Of a DNA stretch of 64,000 nucleotides, positions 53,415 through 60,932 are shown piece after piece. How positions within the stretch are numbered: the first letter of the stretch is position 1; each line of letters opens with the position of its first letter. The notes below the pieces were generated by a model that worked only from the letters and a program-made list of their open reading frames with translations, was not told where the DNA came from and did no database searches. Position numbers and translations under genes: made by a program. This stretch comes from Bacteroidia bacterium (GTDB taxonomy: Bacteria > Bacteroidota > Bacteroidia > Flavobacteriales > Flavobacteriaceae): the NCBI GenBank assembly GCA_030428865.1, contig JAUIEK010000007.1, positions 46,983-110,982 on the forward strand, given 5' to 3'.

Positions 53415-53597
53415 ATGAAAAAAGTACTAGCATTAATTTTTGGACTATTTTTAGTTCTATCTGCACTCACATCTTGCGACAACAAAATAACAGAAGATGA
53501 TGAGTTATTTTTCCAACACACACAGGCAATCGACAAAGACGACTCGACAAACCCTAACAACGACGGCGGAACAACCCTCGATCCAGACGAAGACTAA
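53415..53597 (+). CDS. Small acidic lipoprotein, copy A (60 aa)
   Basis: MKKVLALIFGLFLVLSALTSC is a lipoprotein signal with lipobox LTSC (Cys 21). The mature part of 40 residues is acidic and repetitive in Asp/Asn (ITEDDELFF, QAIDKDDSTNPNNDGG, DPDED). 51 of 60 residues are identical to copy B at 54293, and many of the nucleotide differences between the copies are silent, so the protein sequence is under selection. No known family. Mature peptides of this size may be released or act as surface tags; function unknown. Confidence 0.8.
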   Translation: MKKVLALIFGLFLVLSALTSCDNKITEDDELFFQHTQAIDKDDSTNPNNDGGTTLDPDED

Positions 53598-54261
53598 AAC
53601 ATATAGCAAATACTTTTTTGCGATTATTATTGGCGCTCTTTTTTACTCATTTGAATTTCTACCTAGTTTTAGTGACGATTATTACAAGGCAGAAAAAGAA
53701 GCATTAGCAGCAAAAAAATTAAACGCAGTTGCCTTAGCAAAAGTAAAAAATTATGCAAAAGGTACAGTAATTTACGATGAGTATGCACAGATTAATAATC
53801 GCAAAAAAGAGGCTTTTGCAAAATACAATACCGCTGTAAAAAATGAAAAAGTTTTTGGCTTCAAGTCATTTCAATTATTTTGGGAGCGCTTAGGGTTGTT
53901 TTTAGGAATACTTCTCTACGCGCTTTTTAACTTATACCGATCTTTCTACTTTGAACGGAAAAATATTGGTAATAAAATTATACATGGTTTTATAATATCT
54001 GTGTGTTTATTTTATATTTTCTGGATTTTTCAAGCCTTTCAAGATTTTAGCAAACCCACGTATTATTTAATGACTTTTTTGTCAGCAACTGTTGTTGTTA
54101 TTGCTATTTCTATGCTCACAAAATACCAAAACCACAGAATAAACTCATTAAAAAGTAAGTATAAAAGATTGGCATTTTTTAGTATCCTAAACACACGCGA
54201 GGAGAAAAAGAAGGAAGTTTTAGACCTAATTGAAAATGATTATAATAATCCTTTAACATAA
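53497..54261 (+). CDS. Membrane protein overlapping lipoprotein copy A; start uncertain
   Basis: The frame is open for 254 aa. Residues 1-35 lie over the lipoprotein gene in another frame and are compositionally odd (STKTTRQTLTTTAEQPS), so they are probably not native. The convincing part begins with a hydrophobic helix near residues 39-55 (YFFAIIIGALFYSFEFLPSF). A coiled, charged segment follows (YKAEKEALAAKKLNAVALAKVKNYAKG). Two or three more helices follow (LFLGILLYALFNLY, IHGFIISVCLFYIFWIFQAF, YYLMTFLSATVVVIAISML). No ATG, GTG or TTG occurs near the first helix, so translation may depend on the overlapping start or on reinitiation. Family not recognised. Confidence 0.55.
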   Translation: MMSYFSNTHRQSTKTTRQTLTTTAEQPSIQTKTKTYSKYFFAIIIGALFYSFEFLPSFSDDYYKAEKEALAAKKLNAVALAKVKNYAKGTVIYDEYAQINNRKKEAFAKYNTAVKNEKVFGFKSFQLFWERLGLFLGILLYALFNLYRSFYFERKNIGNKIIHGFIISVCLFYIFWIFQAFQDFSKPTYYLMTFLSATVVVIAISMLTKYQNHRINSLKSKYKRLAFFSILNTREEKKKEVLDLIENDYNNPLT

Positions 54262-54292
54262 GAATCAAAATTTTACCCCCTAAAACACTATT

Positions 54293-54475
54293 ATGAAAAA
54301 AGTATTAGTATTTATTTTCGGACTATTTTTAGTTTTGTCTACACTAACATCTTGTGGTAATAAAATAACAGAAGATGATGAATTATTCTTCGAACAAGTA
54401 CAAGCAATCGATAAAGACGACTCCACGAACCCTAACAACGATGGTGGAACAGTCATTGATCCAGACGAAGATTAA
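54293..54475 (+). CDS. Small acidic lipoprotein, copy B (60 aa)
   Basis: Paralogue of the gene at 53415 with the same 60-residue length, signal peptide, lipobox LTSC, and the shared motifs NKITEDDELFF and QAIDKDDSTNPNNDGG, ending DPDED. The nine amino acid changes cluster in the signal peptide and at residues 34-36 and 54-55. The similarity extends to the upstream CCCCTAAAA and to TAAAAC at the stop, which marks a local duplication. It is followed by about 100 nt without a recognisable gene. Confidence 0.8.
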   Translation: MKKVLVFIFGLFLVLSTLTSCGNKITEDDELFFEQVQAIDKDDSTNPNNDGGTVIDPDED

Positions 54476-54584
54476 AACGTTAATTTCAAACTAATAAAAA
54501 GGAAGCTTTTTATATCTGAAAAAAAATGACAAGGTATAAATAAGAGTTTTGTTTTAGATGTGACTATGTGATTCATTTTGAAAA

Positions 54585-54989
54585 ATGATGAGACCAAAAG
54601 AACCTACATTCAGATGCGGAACAAAAAAAGCAATTGACGAGTTAGTTGCTAAATATAACTACCCGTATGCTGATTGGATGCAAGATTGGCCATATGAAAT
54701 TGCCGATTCTAAAGAAATCAAAAACTATTTTCTGCATTACGAAGAACAAACCGACAAAGACAAAAAGTTTATCTTGATGGAAATGCTCATTCAAGCATTA
54801 ACTCATATTGAAAATAGAAGAGAATTTGATGAAAACTGGACTCGCTTAAAACAACTGCTAGTTAAAGATTTCAAAATTCACGAGTACACTATTTTTTATT
54901 GGAGTTGTTTTGGAGAAAACCTGTCAAATTGTTGGAATGTGACTCCATTTATGAGGGAATTATGGCGAGAAATTAAAAATGGGAATTAA
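54585..54989 (+). CDS. Orphan soluble protein (134 aa)
   Basis: I do not recognise a family. It is hydrophilic with many aromatic residues (KYNYPYADWMQDWPYEIAD, HEYTIFYWSCFGENLSNCWN, FMRELWREIKN) and no signal peptide. The composition and size resemble small immunity or cargo-type accessory proteins, but no toxin is adjacent. Starts at ATG 54585 or 54588 are equivalent. The following 110 nt are very AT-rich and hold nothing I recognise. Confidence 0.6.
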   Translation: MMRPKEPTFRCGTKKAIDELVAKYNYPYADWMQDWPYEIADSKEIKNYFLHYEEQTDKDKKFILMEMLIQALTHIENRREFDENWTRLKQLLVKDFKIHEYTIFYWSCFGENLSNCWNVTPFMRELWREIKNGN

Positions 54990-55099
54990 AGAATATTTAG
55001 ATAAAATTCTAAACAAAAAAAATCACTATTTAAGTTTTTTGCAAATTTCTTAATTAACGAAGATGTCTATTTAAAAAAATAATTAATTTTTTAAATAGA

Positions 55100-55127
55100 A
55101 AACCCATTGAAAAATCTCAATGGGTTT
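55100..55127 (-). terminator. Terminator after tRNA-Ser
   Basis: AAACCCATTGA / TCAATGGGTTT (11-bp arms, 6-nt loop) on the minus strand 12 nt beyond the tRNA 3' end, followed by a U-rich tract. It ends the rpsP-rimM-tRNA-Ser transcript. Confidence 0.85.
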
Positions 55128-55139
55128 ATATTAAAAAAG

Positions 55140-55227
55140 CAGAGAGGAAGGGATTCGAACCCTCGATACGCTTTTGGCGTATACACACTTTCCAGGCGTG
55201 CGCCTTCGACCACTCGGCCACCTCTCT
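55140..55227 (-). tRNA. tRNA-Ser (GGA)
   Basis: An 88-nt class II tRNA. Acceptor stem AGAGAGG / CCTCTCT with discriminator G. Anticodon arm CACGC-CTGGAAA-GTGTG, anticodon GGA. A long variable arm and GGTTCGAATCC T-arm are visible. CCA is not encoded. The 5' end overlaps the last two bases of the rimM stop codon. Confidence 0.97.
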
Positions 55228-55753
55228 AATTTAAATACAAGTCTATTAACCCTTCTGGTGTTTTTACTTGTATTTTTTTATTTTCTCGATCTATTTTTTT
55301 TATAAAATCGTCTGTTAGTGGGATAAAAATTTCCTTACCATCTTTCTCAATTTCGAAAAGCGGTTGTGCTGCATTATCATTAATACTTTTCACAATTCCA
55401 ACTTCTCCGTACTGCTCATCTACAACCAAAAAACCAATTACCTCATGAAAGTAAAACTTGTTTCCTTCTAATTTAGGCAACAAGTTAAGCGGCAAATAAA
55501 TTCCAGATTTTATCATTGTATCTGCATCTGCTTCTGTATTAACATCTTCAAATTTTACACGAAGCATCGTTTCTCTACTTAACGAACTTTTTTCAATAAA
55601 AAATGGAATCAGATTGCCGCCCAAGTCAACAAAAACTGATTCCATATTTTCATACAGTTCGGGCTCGTCAGTATCTAATTTAATTACTACTTCGCCTTTA
55701 AAACTGTGTTTTTTTACGATTTTGCCTAAGTAGAAACAATCTTCTTTACGCAT
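55226..55753 (-). CDS. rimM: 16S rRNA processing protein RimM
   Basis: Ribosome assembly factor of the 30S head; 175 aa, normal length. N-terminal barrel domain (CFYLGKIVKKHSFKGEVVIKLDTDEPE) and C-terminal PRC-barrel (FYFHEVIGFLVVDEQYGEVGIVKSIND, IFIPLTDDFIKKID) are both present. It follows rpsP by 14 nt, as in many bacteria. Its TAG stop codon (55226-55228) overlaps the 5' end of tRNA-Ser by 2 nt. Confidence 0.97.
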   Translation of the reverse strand: MRKEDCFYLGKIVKKHSFKGEVVIKLDTDEPELYENMESVFVDLGGNLIPFFIEKSSLSRETMLRVKFEDVNTEADADTMIKSGIYLPLNLLPKLEGNKFYFHEVIGFLVVDEQYGEVGIVKSINDNAAQPLFEIEKDGKEIFIPLTDDFIKKIDRENKKIQVKTPEGLIDLYLN

Positions 55754-55767
55754 CTTCGTAGAGAGAG

Positions 55768-56328
55768 TTACTCTGCAGACTCTTCTTTTTTAGCCTCAAC
55801 CTCTGGAGTAGTTTCCTCCGAAGCAGCTTCTACTTCTGCAACTTCTTCTGTAGCTTCAGCTTCAGCAGTCTCTTCTACCACTTCTTCCTCAACCGCCACT
55901 CTAGCTTCGTTTACAGCTTTTTCAGCTTCTAATGCTTTTGCTTTTGCTTCAGCTTTTGCTTTTGCTAAACCCTCTTCTTTGTTAGCTACTTTAGATGCTT
56001 TTTCTTCTAACCAAGCTTGGAATTTCTTCTCTGCTTCTTCTTCTGTAAAAGCTCCTTTTTTAGCTCCTTCTAATAAGTGTTTCTTTAATAAAGCTCCTTT
56101 GTAAGATAAAATTGCTCTAGCAGTATCTGTTGGCTGAGCTCCATTTTGTAACCATTTTACAGATCCGTTAACGTCTAAATCAATCGTTGCAGGATTTGTA
56201 TTTGGATTGTACGTTCCTAGTTTTTCTAAAAAACGTCCGTCTCTTTTTGATCTTGAGTCAGCAGCTACAATCCAATAAAACGGCTTTCCTTTTTTACCGT
56301 GTCTTTGTAATCTAATTTTTACAGGCAT
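55768..56328 (-). CDS. rpsP: Ribosomal protein S16 with a long acidic C-terminal tail
   Basis: Residues 1-80 are canonical S16 ([43 protein letters not shown]). The remaining 100 residues form a helical Ala/Lys/Glu-rich tail ending in an acidic run ([16 protein letters not shown]). A tail of this kind is common in Bacteroidota S16; its role is not known to me. It heads the rpsP-rimM-tRNA-Ser unit with a good promoter 60-100 nt upstream. Confidence 0.96.
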   Translation of the reverse strand: MPVKIRLQRHGKKGKPFYWIVAADSRSKRDGRFLEKLGTYNPNTNPATIDLDVNGSVKWLQNGAQPTDTARAILSYKGALLKKHLLEGAKKGAFTEEEAEKKFQAWLEEKASKVANKEEGLAKAKAEAKAKALEAEKAVNEARVAVEEEVVEETAEAEATEEVAEVEAASEETTPEVEAKKEESAE

Positions 56329-56394
56329 AATTGTTAATTTTTAAAGGTACACGACCTTGATTATTAAAATTCATTCTTCTCGAGAACGAGGGTG

Positions 56395-56430
56395 CAAATG
56401 TACGTAAAACTTTTGTATTTAAATCAAAAA
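56395..56430 (-). promoter_or_regulatory. Promoter of rpsP-rimM-tRNA-Ser
   Basis: Minus strand: TTTTTG at 56425-56430 and TACATTTG at 56395-56402, 22 nt apart, matching the Bacteroidota TTTG / TAnnTTTG consensus. The predicted start gives a leader of about 60 nt. Confidence 0.7.
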
Positions 56431-56481
56431 CACATCATTTAAAATCAGGTAATTATAGTTTTGCGTTTCTTTTTAAGAACT

Positions 56482-56523
56482 GTTGATAAAAACAACATCA
56501 TTCTAACATCGTTTTTTATCAAC
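56482..56523. repeat. Inverted repeat between rpsP and dnaE
   Basis: GTTGATAAAA (56482-56491) and TTTTATCAAC (56514-56523), 22 nt apart. Each arm contains TTATCAAC, close to the DnaA box TTATnCACA with one change. It lies between the rpsP promoter and the dnaE start and could bind a regulator. Confidence 0.4.
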
Positions 56524-56569
56524 CTTTCTTACCTTTATTCCGCTCTTAACTCAACTAAGAAAACCCTTT

Positions 56570-59500
56570 ATGTACTTAATTTTTGATACGGAAACCACTG
56601 GTTTACCTAAGAGTTGGAATGCTCCTATTACAGATACAGATAATTGGCCTCGTTGTATTCAAATAGCATGGCAATTACACGATGCTATGGGAAACCTTGT
56701 AGAACGAAACGATTTTCTTGTTAAACCTGATGGTTTTAACATTCCGTATGATGCAGAACAAATACATGGAATTTCTACCGAGTTAGCTCAAGAAAACGGA
56801 ATTTCTTTACAGGAAGGGTTAGATTTGTTTTTAGAAGCTCTAAAAAAAACCAAGTTTGTTGTAGGGCAAAATGTTGAGTTTGATATTAACGTGATGGGTT
56901 GTGAATTTCACAGAATGGGAATTGAGAACAACTTAACTAAGTTACCTGTTTTAGACACCTGTACAGAACATACAGCAGAACTGTGTAAAATCTCTGGAGG
57001 AAGAGGCGGAAAATACAAACTTCCTACACTAACAGAACTTCACAATCATTTGTTTGGAGTTGGCTTTGAAGAAGCGCATAATGCTACTGCCGATGTAGAG
57101 GCAACTACTCGTTGTTTTCTAGAACTCGTTCGTTTGGGTGAATTTACTAATGAGCAGCTTGATGTTGATGCTAGTTATTTTACAAATTTTTCTGAGGCAA
57201 ACCCAAAACCTATTCAGCTTATAGGAATTGAGCACATCAATTTAAAGGAGGAGAGTAAGAAAATTCGGAAACGTCTTAGAAAACTAGAAAAATCAAAGAC
57301 CGATAAACCAACTCGCGAGGAATTAGCAGAATTAGATAGTGTTCGGTTTGCTCATCTGCACAATCATACTCAATTTTCTGTACTGCAATCTACCATTCAA
57401 ATAGATCAATTGATAAATGCAGCAGGAAAAGATAACATGTCTGCTGTTGCTTTAACTGATACTGGAAACATGATGGCTGCTTTTCAGTTTGTGCAAGCAG
57501 TTGAAAATTATAATAATGCTCACGAAACTAATTTAAAACCCATTGTTGGTTGCGAGTTTTTTGTGTGTCAAGACCACACAAACAAAAACATAAAAGATAA
57601 TGGCTATCAAGTTGTATTACTTGCCAAAAATAAACAAGGTTATCACAACTTGGCTAAAATGTCTTCTATTGCTTTTGTAGAGGGCTTCTATTATGTTCCT
57701 AGAATTGACAGAACTATTATTGAAAAATATAAAGACAATTTAGTTGCATTAACAGGTAACTTATATGGAGAAGTGCCTAGTAAAGTTTTAAATGTTGGAG
57801 AAAAACAAGCAGAAGAAGCTCTGTTATGGTGGAAAGAACAATTTGGAGATGACTTGTATATTGAGTTAATGCGCCATGATCAAGAAGACGAAAATGTTGT
57901 AAACGACACATTATTAAAATTTGCTAAAAAACACAAAGTAAAAACAGTTGCAACAAACAACACATTTTACCTTAAAAGAGAAGATGCTAACGCACATGAT
58001 ATTTTACTCTGTGTAAAAGACGGAGAAAAACAAGCGACACCTATCGGTAAAGGACGTGGTTATCGATACGGACTCCCTAATGAAGAGTATTATTTCAAAT
58101 CAACTGAAGAAATGAAGGCTCTTTTTACAGATATTCCAGAAGCCATTACAAACATTCAAGAGGTTGTTGATAAAATAGAACCTTTCTCTTTGGCTAGAGA
58201 TGTACTACTTCCTGCTTTTGAAATTCCAACAAAATTTCAAGACAATGCCGATATAGAAGATGGCGGAAAACGAGGGGAAAATAATTATTTACGCTATCTA
58301 ACCTACGAAGGAGCCAAAGAACGATATGAAGAAGTTACTGATGACATTAAAGAAAGACTCGATTTTGAACTTGAAGTTATTGCCAACACAGGATATCCAG
58401 GGTATTTTTTAATTGTTCAAGATTTTATTGCAGAAGCCAGAAAAATGGGAGTTTCTGTAGGACCCGGTAGAGGTTCTGCTGCTGGATCTGTTGTTGCATA
58501 CTGTTTAAAAATCACAAATATAGATCCTATTCAATATGATTTACTTTTTGAGCGTTTCTTAAATCCAGAGCGTGTTTCCATGCCCGATATTGACATCGAT
58601 TTTGATGATGAAGGCCGTGGAAAAGTAATGGATTACGTAATCAAAAAATATGGTGCCAATCAAGTAGCTCAAATTATTACGTACGGTACTATGGCTGCTA
58701 AATCCTCTATAAGAGACACAGCAAGAGTTTTAGATTTGCCCTTATACGAAGCCGATCGTATTGCTAAATTAATCCCCAATATTAAACTGAAAAATATTTT
58801 TGGTGATGATGAAAAAAGCAAAGATAAAGTAGCAGCACTTCGCTCTGAAGATAAAGAAAGGGTAAATGAACTTATTTCTCTTTCTAACAGTCAAAACATT
58901 GAAGCTGAAACCATTAACAAAGCACACGTTTTAGAAGGTTCTTTACGAAATACAGGTATTCATGCCTGTGGGGTTATTATTACACCTGATGATATTACCA
59001 ATTTTGTTCCTGTAGCAATCGCTAAAGATTCAGACATGTATGTTACACAGTTTGATAATTCTGTGGTAGAAAGTGCCGGTTTGCTTAAAATGGATTTTTT
59101 AGGGTTAAAAACATTAACACTTATAAAAGATACTGTAAAAATTGTTAAGGCAAGACAAGGTATTGAATTAGATCCAGATCATTTTCCTTTAGATGATGAA
59201 AAAACATACGAGCTTTTTCAACGTGGAGAAACTGTTGGTATTTTTCAATACGAATCTCCTGGTATGCAAAAGCATATGCGTGCTTTAAAACCTACTGTTT
59301 TTGAAGATTTAATTGCCATGAATGCTTTGTATAGACCAGGTCCTATGGAGTATATTCCTTCTTTTGTGAGAAGAAAACACGGGCAAGAAGAAATTACGTA
59401 CGATCTTCCTGAAATGGAAGAGTATTTAGCCGAAACTTACGGAATTACAGTGTACCAAGAGCAAGTAATGCTGCTATCTCAAAAACTAGCAGATTTTACA

Positions 59501-60907
59501 AAAGGTGAAGCTGATGTTTTGCGTAAAGCTATGGGGAAAAAACAAGCTGCTGTGCTTGCAAAAATGAAACCCAAATTCATTGACCAAGCCAGTAGCAAAG
59601 GACATTCTGCAGAAACCTTAGAAAAAATATGGAAAGATTGGGAGGCGTTTGCTTCTTATGCGTTTAACAAATCTCATTCTACTTGCTATGCATGGATTGG
59701 TTATCAAACTGCTTATTTAAAAGCACATTACCCTGCAGAATATATGGCTTCCGTTCTATCTAACAACATGAACGACATTAAGCAAGTTTCGTTTTTTATG
59801 GAAGAATGCAAACGAATGGGACTTAACGTTTTAGGACCTGATGTAAACGAATCGTATTTAAAATTTTCTGTTAACAAAGAGGGAGCTGTTCGGTTTGGAA
59901 TGGGCGCTATAAAAGGCGTAGGAAATGCTGCTGTTAAAGCCATCATTCAAGAACGTAAAGAAAATGGGAATTACACATCTATATTTGATTTAACCAAACG
60001 TGTTGATTTAAGAGCCGCTAATAAAAAGGCTTTTGACGGATTGGCACTAGCAGGAGGATTCGATTCATTTGACAACACTCATAGAGCTCAATACTTTGCT
60101 TTAGATGAGAAGAGTCAAACATTTATAGAAAGAGCCATACGATATGGCAATAAGTATCAAGAAAATCAAAATTCTGCTCAAGTATCTTTGTTTGGCGAAA
60201 CTTCTGAAATTCAATTTCCTGAACCCGAAATTCCTAGTACCGAGAAATGGGGAACAATGGAAAAACTTGCCAAAGAAAAAGAAGTTGTAGGCATCTATAT
60301 TTCAGCACATCCACTAGATGATTTTAAAAATGAACTTCGATTTTGCAACACAACTGTTTCCTTATTTAAAGAAGACCTCTCAAAAATAGTTGGTAAAACG
60401 GTTTCTTTTGGAGGTATTGTTACGGATATTCAGCACAGAGTTTCAAAATCTGGAAAAGGCTGGGGACTGTTTATTATAGAAGACTATAACGATAGTTTTG
60501 AATTTAAAATTTTTGGAGAAGATTACTTAAAATTCAGGCATTTTTTAGTTCCTAATTCATTTTTATTTATACGAGTTACTATTTTACCTGGCTGGACAGA
60601 TAGAGAAGGAAAACAAAGTGAACCCAGAATAAAATTCACCGATTTTAAACTTTTACATGATGTAATGGAAGATTTATGTAAGAAAATTACATTACAAATT
60701 CCGTTAGAAAATTTGAATTCAGAAAATATTGCCGAGTTTGAAAACCTTCTTCAAAAAAATAAAGGAAAACAACACTTACATTTTACTATTTGGGACGAAA
60801 AGGATCAAATAGAACTAAACGCCCCAAGTAGAAATATAAAGATTAATATATCTAGTGAGTTACTTAAAGAACTAGATAAACAACGTATTCGCTACAAGCT
60901 AAATTAA
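56570..60907 (+). CDS. dnaE: DNA polymerase III alpha subunit with fused N-terminal proofreading exonuclease
   Basis: Replicative polymerase of 1445 aa. Residues 1-195 form a DnaQ-type 3'-5' exonuclease: DTET at 6-9, NVEFDINVMG at 101-110 and HNATADVEAT at 170-179 hold the metal-binding acids. The PHP domain starts near 260 (AHLHNHTQFSVLQST). The polymerase core has the catalytic aspartates in MPDIDIDFDDEGRG near residue 670. Tandem HhH and an OB-fold region (VSFGGIVTDIQHRVSKSGKGWG) follow near 1270-1340. A fused exonuclease-DnaE is known in Flavobacteriia and distinguishes it from E. coli DnaE plus separate DnaQ and from PolC. A terminator follows the stop. Confidence 0.97.
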   Translation: MYLIFDTETTGLPKSWNAPITDTDNWPRCIQIAWQLHDAMGNLVERNDFLVKPDGFNIPYDAEQIHGISTELAQENGISLQEGLDLFLEALKKTKFVVGQNVEFDINVMGCEFHRMGIENNLTKLPVLDTCTEHTAELCKISGGRGGKYKLPTLTELHNHLFGVGFEEAHNATADVEATTRCFLELVRLGEFTNEQLDVDASYFTNFSEANPKPIQLIGIEHINLKEESKKIRKRLRKLEKSKTDKPTREELAELDSVRFAHLHNHTQFSVLQSTIQIDQLINAAGKDNMSAVALTDTGNMMAAFQFVQAVENYNNAHETNLKPIVGCEFFVCQDHTNKNIKDNGYQVVLLAKNKQGYHNLAKMSSIAFVEGFYYVPRIDRTIIEKYKDNLVALTGNLYGEVPSKVLNVGEKQAEEALLWWKEQFGDDLYIELMRHDQEDENVVNDTLLKFAKKHKVKTVATNNTFYLKREDANAHDILLCVKDGEKQATPIGKGRGYRYGLPNEEYYFKSTEEMKALFTDIPEAITNIQEVVDKIEPFSLARDVLLPAFEIPTKFQDNADIEDGGKRGENNYLRYLTYEGAKERYEEVTDDIKERLDFELEVIANTGYPGYFLIVQDFIAEARKMGVSVGPGRGSAAGSVVAYCLKITNIDPIQYDLLFERFLNPERVSMPDIDIDFDDEGRGKVMDYVIKKYGANQVAQIITYGTMAAKSSIRDTARVLDLPLYEADRIAKLIPNIKLKNIFGDDEKSKDKVAALRSEDKERVNELISLSNSQNIEAETINKAHVLEGSLRNTGIHACGVIITPDDITNFVPVAIAKDSDMYVTQFDNSVVESAGLLKMDFLGLKTLTLIKDTVKIVKARQGIELDPDHFPLDDEKTYELFQRGETVGIFQYESPGMQKHMRALKPTVFEDLIAMNALYRPGPMEYIPSFVRRKHGQEEITYDLPEMEEYLAETYGITVYQEQVMLLSQKLADFTKGEADVLRKAMGKKQAAVLAKMKPKFIDQASSKGHSAETLEKIWKDWEAFASYAFNKSHSTCYAWIGYQTAYLKAHYPAEYMASVLSNNMNDIKQVSFFMEECKRMGLNVLGPDVNESYLKFSVNKEGAVRFGMGAIKGVGNAAVKAIIQERKENGNYTSIFDLTKRVDLRAANKKAFDGLALAGGFDSFDNTHRAQYFALDEKSQTFIERAIRYGNKYQENQNSAQVSLFGETSEIQFPEPEIPSTEKWGTMEKLAKEKEVVGIYISAHPLDDFKNELRFCNTTVSLFKEDLSKIVGKTVSFGGIVTDIQHRVSKSGKGWGLFIIEDYNDSFEFKIFGEDYLKFRHFLVPNSFLFIRVTILPGWTDREGKQSEPRIKFTDFKLLHDVMEDLCKKITLQIPLENLNSENIAEFENLLQKNKGKQHLHFTIWDEKDQIELNAPSRNIKINISSELLKELDKQRIRYKLN

Positions 60908-60929
60908 AAATTTAGCTTGTAGCTTTTTT
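60891..60929 (+). terminator. Terminator after dnaE (5' arm inside the coding end)
   Basis: GCTACAAGCTAAA / TTTAGCTTGTAGC (60891-60903 with 60911-60923) and a U-run. The left arm encodes the last residues of DnaE, so the terminator overlaps the gene. Confidence 0.88.
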
Positions 60930-60932
60930 AGT

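Noticed and set aside
53281..54584. Toxin-antitoxin interpretation of the twin 60-residue genes
   Set aside because: Both are near-identical lipoproteins with signal peptides, so they cannot be toxin and antitoxin partners, and no immunity-like partner is paired to each.
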